This document shows positions 11,901-23,782 of a DNA stretch of 53,776 bases, in pieces. This DNA comes from Porogramme epimiltina (Eukaryota > Basidiomycota > Agaricomycetes > Polyporales > Polyporaceae), in NCBI GenBank assembly GCA_900155495.1, contig FTLJ01000532.1:1-53776 (forward strand), read 5' to 3'. How positions within the stretch are numbered: position 1 is the stretch's first letter; the number at the start of each line of letters is the position of its first letter. Made by a program: the position numbers and the translations under genes. The notes under the pieces were generated by a model. The model was not told the DNA's origin and made no database searches. It saw only the letters and a list, made by a program, of their open reading frames with translations.

Positions 11901-14110
11901 AGCGAGACCATGACAAGCACTATCTCTAACGGCGTCTCTAGCACCCTGAAGCGTACCTCGTCCTTCGCCAACGCGCTCCGCAGCCTTGCCGGTAACATTG
12001 CGTTCCCATCAACCGAGGATGGCCGTTCGTCTCCCAAGACGCAAACAGTCGAGCAGGAGCGGACGGAAATCGTGCAGGGCGTGTCGCGCCCACCGTCGCC
12101 GAACCTCAACTTTGCGCAGTATACGTCACCGTACTCGCGTCCGGAGAGCCCGCAGGACGAGTACAAGCAGATGATGCACTCGCCTGTCGACCCGCATCCC
12201 GGTACGCTCGACTTCCTGCCGTGCAACGTCCTTGAAGCCCTCATGGAGGAGGACATGGAGCGACTGCGCGCGCGTAGGCGGGTGAACGGTCATTCGAAGC
12301 ACCACGGGTACTCACAACACCGAGAAGATGGGTTCAACGGAGGCGTGAGCCCGTCTGGCAGCACCTTCTCCGTCGACTCGAACATCATCCTCGGCTTGGG
12401 CACTGGCGTCGGCATCCGTGACGTACTGCCCCTGAAGAGCCGCTTCTATGACTGGTGCTGTGAATACTTCAAGGAGCCGCAGATGAGGGTACGTTCGGCC
12501 AGCTGACAGTTCGGATCTAGGGGTGCTTACTGATATTCTCCCACAGCAACCGGAGGTCGACGAGCCAGGCAGTGTGCAGTACAACTACCACGTCTGGCGT
12601 CAGCAGCGCAACGAGCACGTGATCGAGGATACCGAGAAGCAGGCTCGCGAGGCTGGTGAGATGCACCGTGCTTGTCATGAGCTTTCTTGTATTAACATAT
12701 TCATGCATAGCACGCTGCAGGTGGGATAAACCAGTGACTACCATTCAAGTGAATGGACTCCCACTGTCCCTCGCATTCCACGCGTATGACCCACACCTCG
12801 TCATTGCCAATGAGTCCGACATGATCACGTTCGTTGCCGCCCGCACTTGAAATCACCCTCAGCGCTGACAGCATTTTGACAGTGTATGGGATTGGATCAA
12901 ACGCAAGAGGCTGAACAGATTTTTCAATGGTAATCCTCGAGGCACCAGCATCACTTCGTTGCACCTGATCAATCAAGAGGTGGGAGGGATCATCCTCACC
13001 GGTGCAGGTACGTCGTCACTCTTCTCATACCCTGTCTGCACGTAGTCATGGGTATACTCTTCCAGCGGACGGCATGATACGCTTGTACCGGAACTACGAT
13101 CCGAACCTATGCAGCGGCCCCGTGCAAATGGTCAGCGCATTCCGTGGATTGAACGAGGTGCTGCAGGTGAAGCGCGGTACCGGCGTTGTCACCGACTGGA
13201 AGCAGAACGGGGGCATTCTCATGGTCGGCGGAGACTCTCGCATCATCCGCGTGTGGGATGCGCACACAGAGACTCAGGTCGTGGTATGTCTTTTCGCGCC
13301 CACCGCTCGATGAGCCTCACAAACCCCGCCCCCTCCTCAGGATCTCTACACAGACGCTGAGAGCCCCATCACGGCGCTCGCCTCCGACAGCGGCTCCTCG
13401 TCAACGTTCCTGGCCAGCTTCGCCGATGGGACCGTGAAGATCTTCGATCGACGGCTCGAAGAGGACGATGCAGTGGTCAGATCCTATCACGAGCACGCCT
13501 CGTGGGTACAAAACGTCAAGTGGCACCCGACGCTTAGTGGGCATTTCCTGTCCGGGAGGTGCGTCAACCCCTGACGTGTCAGGCCCTGTGCCGGTGGCGC
13601 TAACCAATACACTGTCTCCTGATAGCCTGGATGGTGAGGTTAAGCTATGGGACATCCGTGGCGGAGACTCCGCCATGCAGACGTGGGATATGTTCCCGCA
13701 CGGACTCTCGGCCTTCGATGTGCACGAGCAGACCGAAGTCTTCGCTGCGTACGTCATCATCCGCGTCCGCCCACTTGCTCCTTTCTGAAAGATCCTTCGC
13801 GAAACAGAACCTCGGCGCTGTCGGCGACCAACTGGCGTGCTCAGCGTACAGATGTGCAGTCGCTCGAGTCGCGCAGGGGCCTCGGCTCGCTTACGACGAG
13901 CCTGACGATCCCCCCGCCGCGCGAGAACGTGACGCCGTTCACGCCGCGGACGAGCAGCCTCGCGTTCCACCCGCGCGAGATGGTCTACGGCGCTGGCTAT
14001 TGGGACGGATCCGGTAAGTCCCCTGTGCGCCGTTGAACGCCGGACTCTCCTTGCTTATTTGTTTGAACACAGTCCGTATCATGGGATGCAAGCTCCCCTC
14101 GGTGTCGTAG
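8943..14110 (+). CDS. KOG1: TORC1 subunit Raptor/Kog1
   Basis: Raptor is the scaffold of TORC1 that recruits substrates to TOR kinase. Exons fitting GT-AG and one frame: 8943-8967, 9022-12488, 12547-12655, 12711-12828, 12883-13007, 13066-13283, 13341-13558, 13626-13748, 13808-14013, 14073-14110. The lengths sum to 4647 nt (1548 aa), close to the 1557 aa of yeast Kog1. The Raptor N-terminal caspase-like domain spans about residues 100-280, with ALVLCLNIDVDPPD, the YNGHGVPKPT segment (pseudo-catalytic His) and the IWDCSAAG segment. HEAT-type repeats follow (about 540-850) with LPIVLQVLLSQ, EVRSAALYAL and PMVRKELL. A low-complexity Ser-rich linker (about 900-1000) precedes the WD40 propeller from about residue 1200 to the end. 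An alternative acceptor for intron 1 at 9004 would add six codons. Confidence 0.96.
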
Positions 14111-16432
14111 TGTCTAGATGCGTGGTTCTACTAGACGCGTCGGCCAATTCACGGCGTGCACTGGCCGACGCAGATTCTGTGGCTCCGTGTCTCTTCGAAT
14201 CCAGCCGCTCCTCTCCAACTGTAATCACAACGTTTCGGACATCGCTATCACCTCCGCATTCGTCCCGCCCAACTCAATGTTCTGAACCGCCGCTCGTACC
14301 TAGCAGTACCAGGCACTCCGCGTTTGTAAGCGTTAATCGGTTGGTCCTCCAACATGTCCCAACGTTCAGGCTCATGCTCGTATATATCCCCGCGTAGTAC
14401 GTTGTACCATAGTCGAAAGTACGTACAGTAACATAATATACGTTCGTGTATTGCGACTCGTTCCTCTCCTCCACGCTGTCGTCGCGGCCATCCCGCAAAT
14501 GTGCGCTCGGTCGCACAATTGCCTCACATCTCCGGCCCGTGTCATCAAGGGAGTACCATGTGAGCTGGGTAGCGGGAGCTGTGCCCCAGCTTCGCTGTCC
14601 TTGGCTCCGCCATGTATCACCAGAAGGCCCGCGCCCCGCCATACACGGGCTTCGAGGTTCCGACACCTCAGCATGAGTTAGCTTGTGGTGGAGATCCGAC
14701 AAGGTTTACGAGGCACCGCCTGCAACTCAGCTCGGACTTCGGCTTGCCACACTGGACCCTTCGGTAGAATGGATGTTCGGGGACGTCTATCTGAGCGCGC
14801 TGGATGCGGACTAATTGCCCGGGGCTGGCTGTGCTGTAGAGGGTGCGCGTTGATGTGCCTCGGGGTGAGCCGTGCCCGGTGTGGGCAGCCTAACGGGGCG
14901 CTCGGCCTACCACACCAAACCACACCAGAGTCAGCGGCACCCTTCAGGCAGAGCGCGCCCCAAACTAGCCCCACAGGGCGCGCGCGTTCCCCTATCCCGG
15001 ATCTAGGTGCTGCAGTTTGACGGATGTGCTGCGGGAAGGGGGATCGGCGCGACATATGCTTGATGGTCTGAGTTGGAGAAGCGCGTCCCGGCGAGAAGAC
15101 GAGATGGCGGAGCTGCAGCACCCCGCGCGGCCCCGCTCCCAATGCAGACCAAAAGTCGCGAGTGATATCTTCAGGGGCTGGCCTGGGGAGGGTTTCGTGC
15201 TCCGCGGGGTAAGCTTGGCAGGAGCGGTGGGCGCGGAGCGCGGTTGCCATGAAGATGTATGAAGGGGGGTGATGCTGGAGGGTAGGGCTTGCTGCCTCGA
15301 GGACGCGCTGGCGCCTGATGGGCGTAAGCTTTGGTTTGTTGCTGATGCTAGGTCGTCTAGAGGTCTTCGATGGGCAGTCTGGTGGAAGGCCTGTAATCCC
15401 CGGGGTCCGACGAACACGGCTTGTTGGATGGTCCTCCGCTGTATACATATCTTAAGTCGTGGTTGGGGTAGTACGCTATTGTACGTAGTATGTCGGGCGC
15501 AATGGTGTGTTGAAGGACGTTGCTTAGACGCACTACGCTGGAAGTAGTACGCCGGAGTCGGGAGAGCCCGGGGTACCTGAGCCCGTCTGAGCCAATGGTG
15601 GACCCTGGGGGCTGGCCAGCAACTGCCGTGTTGGGAACCCGCCCTGTCTATCACCCACCTCCGGAAGATCTTGATGAGCGCGCAACACCCTCGCGAGGCG
15701 AATACAGAAGAATCCTACCTCCTGAGGCGGACTCCAGTGAAAAGGTTCACATACTTTTCTCTCGCCGGAAGATATTGCCACTGATATCACGCAGTATGCC
15801 ATCCACCTGTCCGCTCTGTCCCCGTCCATTCCACCCAACATAGATGTTCTCGTGTTCTTTTCGCAAGCAGAAGCCAATCGGTGCCGGTGGTACACAGAGC
15901 CATCTCATACCTCGATGCAAAAGGATCGCATTCTGACTATCTTGGGTGCTCGCCGGCAGTTATTCGCAAGCTTTTGACTTTGGGTTAGTTCACATTCACG
16001 TAAGATCATGCCCAGAGCGGTGGCATTTAAAGCCAATAGCATACCGCAATGCTGTATAGTTCAATTACCGTTGCTTGATCAACCCCAACTCGCTAGCCTC
16101 CTGGGCAGAAGTAAACCTGACTGTTGGGCGCGGGGTCTCGGAGAACAAGCCCGGTTCCCTGATGACTCCTGGTCGTCTGGGCGGAGAAAAAGCTGACAGC
16201 GGCAGTAGTTATAGCCGCCCATTGACAGATGCTCGATCGCCCTTGCGCACGTCAAAATGCACCCGCCCATCAATGTGCTCATTGGTGCAACAAGCGTCTA
16301 CCCATATGGCCGCGGGGAACACTTAAAACTCGCTTTTGCCTCCCCACCCCCCAACTCCCAAGGGAGCTCTCAGAGCCAACGCCTTTGTACATATTCCGAC
16401 GACCGACGCCTCGCCTCACATCCTTGGCCGCG
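14111..16432. other. Long intergenic region without recognised genes
   Basis: This 2.3-kb stretch separates Raptor from the first 7TM gene. The first 300 bp presumably include the Raptor 3' UTR. Two overlapping minus-strand frames (14678-15448 and 14992-15654) are long but consist of compositionally plain GC-rich sequence with no recognisable motif or codon-use signal, so I do not call them genes. The last 200 bp carry the promoter of the gene at 16433. No repeat or transposon end was recognised. Confidence 0.4.
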
Positions 16433-17687
16433 ATGTCCCCCCAACCTGGCGTGTACTATGGTCCGGACGAAGACGAGGCCACGAAGGACCTCGAGCGATT
16501 CTTCCTTGCCGGCGACTTCATTTGTGGCGTTGGCTACGGTCCGTTTGACTTGCGCTGTCTCGCTACGCCCCGCACTGACGGGACCCACAGGCATCCAGAT
16601 CCTGCTCTGGACGTCATGCATGTCCTACCTCTGGAGACACAGGAACCGAGGCTGGAAGACGATCTTCCTCATCGGCTATCTGTGCACGCTTGCCATATTC
16701 GACACCATTTTCGTCATCGTCCAAGCGCGTACTGTCCAGGTCATCTACGTCGAAAACAGGAACTACCCAGGCGGCCCATGGCAGTATTTCCTCGACACGC
16801 AGTACTTGGCCATCAACGTCATGTTTTACGCCACTCTCTTCGTCATCACTTTCCTATGTGACCTCTTGATGGTAAGCATTCGAGCAAGTATCTCAGGCGC
16901 GCGGTTGCTCAACGAGTCCCTCAGCTCTGGCGTTGTTGGATTATCTGGGCCGCCTCCGGTCGGGCCATAGCTTCCGCGGTCGTTTCCTTCCCCGTGGTCA
17001 TGCTCACCGCCTCCTTCGGTCAGTCCTCATAACATTCACGCGTCACACGCACTCACCACGGTCTCATATTCACAGTCATGGGCACGCTCTGGACGCTGCA
17101 GTCCAGTCACCCCGGCCTCTCCCTCTACAGCAAAGAGCCGCTCGCGTTCGGCACCGCGTACTACACGCTCTCGCTCGGGACGAATATCGTGCTCACCGCG
17201 CTCATCGTCGGGCGCCTGCTCATGTACCGCCGCACGCACCTCGCGCACCTCCCGCCCGAGCACGCGAGCCAGTACCTCTCCCTCGCGACGCTCGTCGTCG
17301 AGTCCGCCGCGCTCTACTCGGCGTTCTCGATCGCGTTCCTCGTCTCGTACGCGATGAATCAGCCCATCAACCAAGTGTGGCTTGGGTGCGCGCAGGCCGC
17401 CCAGGTGCGTCTCGCTCCCCCTCCTCTCTCTCTCCTCCCCGCGCGCATGCTGACGCAACTCATTTTCGCCCGCGCAGCAAATCGCGACGTACCTCATCAT
17501 CTACCGCGTCGCGGACGGAACCGCGTGGTCGAAGGAGGCGATGGAGTCGCGCACGCTGACGTCCTTCCGCGCGGCCGGGCGCGACTCCCCTGATGAGGCA
17601 AAGCGCCGCGCGCGCGCGAACGTGCAATTCACGTCCGAGTTCGCGGTCTCCGGCCAGTCCTTCACCGAGTCGAAGCTGCAGGCGTGA
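16433..17687 (+). CDS. Seven-transmembrane protein, tandem paralog A
   Basis: Five exons (16433-16538, 16591-16871, 16925-17018, 17076-17404, 17478-17687) give a 339-aa protein. It has seven hydrophobic segments near residues 22-46, 50-76, 106-130, 135-160, 172-200, 218-245 and 250-275, with a short N-terminus and a polar C-terminal tail of about 65 residues. This is a GPCR-like topology, though no classical GPCR motif is seen. The loop between segments 2 and 3 has the family signature NYPGGPWQYFLDTQ, and segment 3 ends in a WRCW motif. I know this only as an agaricomycete multi-TM family of unknown role. Exons 2 and 3 have exactly the same lengths (281 and 94 nt) as in the paralogs at 22524 and 24721. 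GC content at third positions is higher than in the other copies. Confidence 0.85.
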
Positions 17688-18447
17688 TTCGTGAACCAGA
17701 CCGCCTAGTGAGGCCCCTTGTTGATTCCATGATGTATTGCGAGTTATTGTCCCGCTGTATTGTCTTGATATACCCTTGTACTGTATACCGATATAACGCA
17801 TGTTTCTTAGCTTGGTTAAAGACCCTTTGTAGATGATGTGGGTTTGTGAAGAGATGCATAGTGTCGACTTCCAAGTGCAGATCCCGCAAGGGGTGGGGCG
17901 GTATTTTCGGGCGCCCGATGATTCTCGGAGCCGCCCGGGGTTGTCACTCCCGGCGACGACCGCTGGCACACCTCGGCCCGTGCAACTTTGGTTATTCCAT
18001 GCTCGCTCGAGCACCTTGCATTTACCTGCAACGGTTCACAACCTTAACGGCAGGACACCAACATCTGACCCCAAGGAATGAAAATGCCGCCTTTTTCAAC
18101 TCGGGCGTGCCACACATCGGGGCTCTCTTTCGAAGTTCTTCGGTCAGAGCGGAGGCACGCGACCGGTAAGCGTACTTTGGAGGTTCCCAAGGACTGTGCC
18201 GAGCCGAAACTGACTTCGTTTGTAGTGCCTCCATATCCATAGGTCCCACTCACATGTAGCTGTACTTATACGGACTCTCTCTTAGAGCTTGAAGCTTGAG
18301 GAGAAGGTTGAGACTCAAATTGGAAATCGAACCTCTCGCACCCCGCCAGGTTCCCGGGTGAATTCAAGGGCAGATTAGACAACGGCCATAATCGGGGCCA
18401 CACTCTCCTCTCCTCCTCTACTCTTTTCCCGAGCTGTTCAAGTGCGA
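17688..18447. other. Intergenic region with a duplicated segment
   Basis: No gene was recognised. A stretch at about 17840-17975 (ending in a GC-rich part with TATTTTCGGGCGCCCG) is clearly similar to 20990-21140, where it runs directly into a 7TM gene fragment. A short CGGGGCTCTCTTTC motif at about 18118 recurs at about 21815. The region therefore records local duplication of sequence flanking the 7TM genes. The last 150 bp presumably hold the old promoter of the pseudogene at 18448. Confidence 0.55.
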
Positions 18448-19270
18448 ATGTCGAGACCCTACTACGGCCCCAATGAACCACGAAAATCTATCGCCATAGA
18501 GCGTTTTTTCCTCGCCGAGGACGTCGTGACTGGGGCAGGATATGGTGAGTCGTTATGACACGTGTTACCTTCTCAACTCACGCCTCGTAGGTGCTCAATT
18601 GGTCCTGTGGGTAACCTGTGCTCAGTACTTATGGAAGCACTACAAGGACGGCAGATCATGCTATGTTAGTACATCACGCTCCTGATCATTGTCGGGACGA
18701 TCTTCTGCATCTCACAAGCGCGAACAATTGAACTCATGTATATCGACAATCGCTACTATCCCGGCGGCCCATGGCAGTACTTCCTGGACACCCAGCACCT
18801 CCCCATCGACATCCTTTTCTGCGGGTCCCTCTATCTCGTCACGTTCCTGTGTGACATAATCGCGGTGAGTGCTGCGAAACCGTCTGTTCATCTGGCCTCA
18901 ACTTCGGCATACAGTTATAGAGTGCACGAGTTTCATTCTCACCATGCTCATCGTCGCGCACCCGCTCGTGTATCATCGTACACGCCTCGGAGTACGCGCG
19001 TGAGTACATCTCACTCATGGCGCTCATGATTGGATCAGCCACTCTCTAATCAGCGTTTGCTATCGTCTTCCTCGTATCACACGCGTTCACAGAGCACGTT
19101 AGCTAGATACGCGTCAGCTCTGCTCGGGTGGCATGTGTTCGTTTGAGAGTTATCAAATGGTGTGCCGGCAGGTATATGCGCTGTGCCTTTGTAGCAAGTC
19201 GCAACGTACCTCATCGTCTACAGCGTCGTCACTTATATGCGCAGCATCATGACAAACACTGTGGCACCAA
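18448..19270 (+). pseudogene. Disabled copy of the 7TM family
   Basis: The start (MSRPYYGPNEP) and the GYG exon-1/intron-1 junction at 18544 match the intact paralogs. Exon 2 begins normally (QLVLWVTCAQYLWKHY) but the frame is shifted at about 18655-18665. The restored frame contains TAG where paralog C has a Trp codon. The NYPGGPWQYFLDTQ-like signature follows intact (with YYPGG). After the donor at about 18865 the whole exon-3 and early exon-4 region (segments 4 and part of 5) is missing. Segment 5-6 pieces follow, with another in-frame stop (ATLTAA-type, near 19048) and a further stop after the segment-6 relic. A last-exon trace (VATYLIVYSVV) lies at about 19198. At least four independent lesions rule out a working gene. 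Confidence 0.85.
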
Positions 19271-19384
19271 TACAAAACGCCAGTAGCCAGAGATGTCCAG
19301 CTGATAACATCACAACATTATTTCGAGCGAAAGAAGAGAGTACTGCAGCTATCACACATGCGTACATCGGCGCATAATACCACC

Positions 19385-20711
19385 CTAACCTTCCAAACCC
19401 TCCATCATCTTTTCAAGACCACTCCTTGTCCCCGATAGAACTTCATTGTCGTTGAGCAGCACTTGCACCCTACAGCCGTCTACGTGGGAGCGTCTGTGCA
19501 ACCATTCTCTCAAGTCTATCTTGCTTAACTCAATAGTTTCTTCCGTGTCCTCGCGATCGAATTCTTCAATCCTGACCTGGTATTCACTAGTGGAGTCGTA
19601 TTGTTGAGCAATTTCCCTAGCCTCAGCTTCGTGCATGGCTTCCGCCGCCTGCAATGCTTGATCTGTTGGCGCAAAGATGTGTTCGATAGGGCGATCGTAC
19701 ATAGCTTTGTTGTGGAGAATGGGTAACGTGGAAATTAAATAGAGTAACTTATACGGTATGAGGTGTGGATAACTCACGCAACCAGCAGCTCGCGGCAAGA
19801 CACAAGTCGCGCAGCTCTCCGCAATGGTCGGCATAATCGGGCTCGGCGGAGTACGGTGTCATCCAACTGACTGTTCGCTCATCTTGCGTAAAAGGGCACT
19901 GCGCTCCTTGGTGTTTTACCGCCTTATGGAAATCAACGATGATACCTCGATTGTCCGGGGATCGCACAATGTTCAATGGGTAGATCGTGCCTCTGGGGTG
20001 CATCCGAACACCCGCTTTGTGTATAGCACAGAGTGCTTGAAGGAGAGATCGTCTATATATTCAATTTCCAGTTAGAGAGAGCCGACGTTCTGCTAATCGC
20101 ACTTACCGGAAGGCGATGGTATTCTCAGAAAGATCAGGTTGAGTGTCCTGCTGCTCCTGAGGTTCTTGCACCAGCGGCTCCCCTTCGTTAGAGAGAACTA
20201 GACATTCGGCGTGTTGGCCACCTAGTTCTCCTTTAAAGTGGCCTAGTAGCCGTGGGATGTATTTACCCTGCAACGCTTCAAGCACATTGTACCAGTGTGC
20301 CTCTTTTCTGACAGCTGTCGCATTATTTTCTTTGGAGCCAGGGCCCCAGCCAATCTTACAGACAACCGTCTCCGCTGCCACACTGGTAGAGTTTGGCATC
20401 TTCGGACCTGTAAGTTGCCGAACGAGCGTCCCCCGCAGTACGACAATTCCGGAGTCATAGTCTCCGAGGACCGACGGGAATCGAAGGACTTGTTCGCATG
20501 TAAACAGGTGGGATCCTGTGCCGCGTATCCGTCCATCGACCAGGCCGTGGAGCAATCCTGTGTCGGAGTTGAACGAGTTCCCTTCGTCGAACGAGACGTT
20601 CGTCGACCTATCCAACGTCCCGTCGGGTCGACAGTCGCGGATGAAATTAGGAACACAAGGCAGTACGCGTAGAGTTGTCGAAGAGGTGGTATCGGACATG
20701 GTTGGGAACAA
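19385..20711 (-). CDS. Kinase-fold protein lacking the catalytic loop Asp (pseudokinase-like), paralog 1
   Basis: Three exons (20711-20107, 20052-19778, 19704-19385) give 1200 nt in frame (399 aa, or 395 from the second ATG). The middle of the protein looks like the fungal kinase-like fold: an ALRKEAHWYNVL-type helix (here VRKEAHWYNVLEALQGKYIP), a hinge (ECLVLSNEGEPL), ALCAIHKAG, then the catalytic-loop position and IIVDFHKA for the DFG position. The usual HGD or HRD with catalytic Asp is replaced by MHPRGTIYPLNIV, so phosphotransfer is unlikely. The C-terminal third is charged with no known fold. A TATA-like run (about 20786-20800) lies 80 bp upstream. It sits on the opposite strand within the 7TM cluster and has a paralog at 26808-28083 with the same intron positions. 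Role unknown. Confidence 0.72.
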
Positions 20712-20979
20712 GGGTAGCTTGAGTTAGTAGTAGCGAGAGGTTGAGTAATATTGTGTGAAGTCGATGGAGTTCGTTGGGATCCCCCTATAATATATAAGTA
20801 TATCTCTGGGAGGTTCATATGGCATTGATAATCACTTATCGTAGCGCAATCGGACACAGCACCCCACCGTTACACACAATGGACTTTCGAAACGCTGGAA
20901 GAGCCCAGGTATCCCCCTCGTGTTCACAATCAAATTTTGATAGGGCCCACTATGTTTCCGACCTTGAGCTTGGATGATC

Positions 20980-21141
20980 CTAGTAGATGATACGGATTGG
21001 TCAAAAACAATGTAATGCTGGTAACTTTCAAGTGCATGACTATCTTGTAGGCCCCAGGGCCCGGGGAGTGGAATTATTTTCAGGCGCCCGGCGGTTCTCG
21101 GGGTTGCTCGGGCTTACTCTTCCCGGTGACGCCCGCTAGAG
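20980..21141. repeat. Duplicated intergenic segment (copy of 17840-17975)
   Basis: The stretch resembles the sequence downstream of 7TM paralog A: both have a GTAGATGAT... start, a CTTTCAAGTGCA or CTTCCAAGTGCA block and a GC-rich end with (C/A)GGCGCCCG followed by GGTTCTCGG or GATTCTCGG and a CCCGGTGACG or CCCGGCGACG block. In this copy it abuts a 7TM gene fragment starting about 21142, which suggests duplication followed by a deletion that removed most of the gene between them. Confidence 0.6.
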
Positions 21142-21572
21142 CACGTACCTCTCCATCGCGGCTCTCTTCGTCGAGTCGGCCGCGCTCTACTCGGTCTTTG
21201 CGATCGCCTTCTTATTCACGTACGCGTTCGACGCGCCGATCAATCAGGTCTGGCTCGGGTTTGCGCAGGCCGCACAGGTGTGTCTCTAACTCTGCGCGCT
21301 TGGCGGGTTCAACGCGCTGCTCGTGACGTTTTGTTTCTCCCCCACAACAGATTTCGACGTACCTTATCATATACTGCGTCGCCATTGGGAAGGCGTGGAC
21401 GCGGGGCACCCTCTACTCCGTCAAAAAGCCCACGAGCGTAGTGTTTGCCCACCCGCGGAGAGACATGAATGTACTCGAGCTCTCTCCGGAGAGCGCGCCA
21501 GAAGCGCCCGTGTACGTCGCCACGGCGAACTGTGGTAGGGGAGCCGCAGAATGCGACATAGAAGCAACCTGA
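21142..21572 (+). pseudogene. 3' fragment of a 7TM family gene (fragment 1)
   Basis: The fragment encodes segments 6 and 7 only: TYLSIAALFVESAALYSVFA followed by a NQVWLGFAQAAQ block, a GT donor at 21280, an AG acceptor at 21350, and the last exon (STYLIIYCVAIGKAWTR, tail to a stop at 21570-21572). Exons 1-3 and most of exon 4 are absent. The open reading and correct splice sites show that it decayed by truncation, not by point mutation. The tail motif IYCVAIGKA differs from the IYRVADGTA of the intact genes and matches the second fragment at 26352, so the two fragments share a separate ancestor. Confidence 0.8.
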
Positions 21573-22523
21573 GTTTTGATACCGTCTAGGTACGTTTCCC
21601 TCCATGTTTCTTATGCAAATGCTCACCCCTTTAATAGTAGGAACGTTACGGAATGCGCCTACACGGTCTACTGATCTACTCCTTTTTCCTTGCGCGTCTA
21701 ATCTACACCTCATCTCTCCGACATTACTATTGCCACCACGAGCTTCTCATAGATATCGTTTAGCCCCGTAGAGAAATTGACCCACACCTGGTAGGTGCAG
21801 GCTGCACCGGGGCTCTCTTTCAGAACTAACTTTCGATGTTTACTTATATGCAACGTGACGCCGCGGAACTCAGCGTCATAAGTTCGTCAATCCCAGATTT
21901 CATAGGTACGACCACTTCCCATCTTCCCTGACATATGCCGCTCCCGCATGGTGTAAGCTCCGTCCATCCGCATGAGCGTTGCAGAGAACTGTTCACCGCA
22001 ACTGACGGACAATTTACGGCAGAAGCGCGGCAGAAGCACAGAAGCACCGCAACTCCTCGAACAGCCCGGCCGGTCCCCGGTAGAGCTAACTTCCTCCGGG
22101 ACTCGGAAGTCCGCGCCCTTGTGAGTACACCTTCAAACACGAGAGCACACTTCAGACTGAGATTTCCTTTGTTTCACGGGACTCGTAGTCCCCACGTTAT
22201 GTGTCTAATATCCCAAATAAAAAACGTTCCTGGACATCCCCTCGCGGTGTCGGGAGCTATAGCTCCATCACAAAGTACCGGTATTCCGTGAACGGAAGAA
22301 GAGAAGTATCCTCTAGTGAGGGAAGACCACACAGGCTCACAGGACCGTACCGCTAATCCCTTGTTCGTCGTATGCGCCGGATGTGTTCGTCCGATCGCGG
22401 ATGGCCGGCATTTGGATCCTTGGAACCCTTCTATTCGATGAACCCGCATACATAAGGGTTCGCTCAGAGAAGACCGTGGGGACAGAACTAGTCCACCCCA
22501 CTTGTTCGCTCGCCCCAGCAATC
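21573..22523. other. Intergenic region upstream of 7TM paralog B
   Basis: About 950 bp with no recognised gene. It contains the short CGGGGCTCTCTTTC motif also seen downstream of paralog A, and GC-rich stretches without coding features. The last 150 bp are the likely promoter and 5' UTR of the gene at 22524. I saw no transposon end here. Confidence 0.4.
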
Positions 22524-23782
22524 ATGTCGCAACCCTACTATGGACCACAAGAGCCTGAAGACACTATCAACCTTGAGAGGTTCTTCCTGGCTGGCGATTT
22601 TGTGACAGGATTTGGTTACGGTGCGTCATTTTTTCACAGAAATAATTACCTCGATACTGAAGGCAATGCTTTTAGGGGTCCAGTTCGTTCTCTGGGCAAC
22701 ATGTGCGCGATACCTGTGGCAGAAGAAAGAAAGGGGGAGAACGACCACTCTTCTGCTCTGCTATATTACCCTTCTCCTCGTCGTAGAGACCATATACTCC
22801 ATCGTCCAGGCTAGGACCGTCGAGCTCATGTACATCGACAATCGCAACTACCCCGGCGGCCCGTGGCAGTACTTCCTGGACACCCAAAACCTCGCAGTCA
22901 ACGTGATGTTCTATGCGACTCTCTTCCTCATCACTTTCATGTGTGATCTTCTGGTGGTATGTCCTGCTTCTCGATTTTTCCTAGTTCCGTTTTGACGAGT
23001 TACGATGCTAGTTCTGGAGATGCTGGGTGATATGGACAGCATCAGGATACACGATTGCATTCCTGGCGACCTCGATCCCATTCATGATGCTTGTCGCCTC
23101 TTTCGGTACGTCCCGTTCAACTCTTCCCTTCCCGTGCTCCACCATGAACTGCCCTTCGTAGTTATGGGGACTCTCTGGACCCTTCAGTCCAGCCACCCCG
23201 GCCTCTCGCTCTACAGCAAGGAGCCCCTCGCATTCGGCACAGCATACTATGCGATCTCGCTGGGGACGAATATCGTGCTCACCGCGCTCATCGTCGCGCG
23301 CCTGCTCGTGTATCGTCGCACGCACCTCGCCCAGCTCGGCGCGGAGCACACACGCGAGTATCTTTCCGTGGCGACGCTCATCATCGAATCCGCCGCGCTC
23401 TACTCGGCGTTCGCGATCGCCTTCCTGGTGTCGTACGCGCTCAACAACCCCATCAACCAGATTTGGCTCGGGTTTGCACAGGCAGCTCAGGTGCGCTTCC
23501 TCTGTATACGTAGTAAGCTCTTCAATGTTGCTAATACGCCCTCCTATTTTGGCTCTGTAGCAAGTCGCAACGTACCTCATCATCTACCGTGTCGCCGACG
23601 GGACTGCTTGGACCCGCAAGACTGCGACCACACTAGCGGTTACGAGCATGCAGTTCCAGGAAGGAGGCAACGACAGGCCGAGGGGCGGAGATACTGCGAT
23701 GACAGGAGAACTCACCACAGACTCATCCCTTGCAGATGTCAGCAATGCGGGCGGTCGTGGAGTTGGCTCAGAAAAGGCATAG
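22524..23782 (+). CDS. Seven-transmembrane protein, tandem paralog B
   Basis: Five exons (22524-22620, 22676-22956, 23012-23105, 23162-23490, 23561-23782) give a 340-aa protein. The start MSQPYYGPQEPED is followed by an amphipathic LERFFLAGDF stretch and seven hydrophobic segments. The signature NYPGGPWQYFLDTQ and the WRCWVIW end of segment 3 are present, as are TNIVLTALIVARLL in segment 5 and ESAALYSAFAIAFLVSYAL in segment 6. The cytosolic-type tail is Gly/Thr/Asp-rich. Exons 2, 3 and 4 match paralog A in length (281, 94 and 329 nt). The protein is probably an integral membrane protein; no ligand, signal or transport motif allows a function. It lies 0.94 kb upstream of paralog C in the same orientation. 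Confidence 0.87.

Noticed and set aside
14678..15654. Overlapping 220-256 codon minus-strand frames in the Raptor-7TM intergenic region
   Set aside because: No recognisable motif, plain GC-rich composition, and open frames on both strands at the same place. They look like chance frames in GC-rich DNA.
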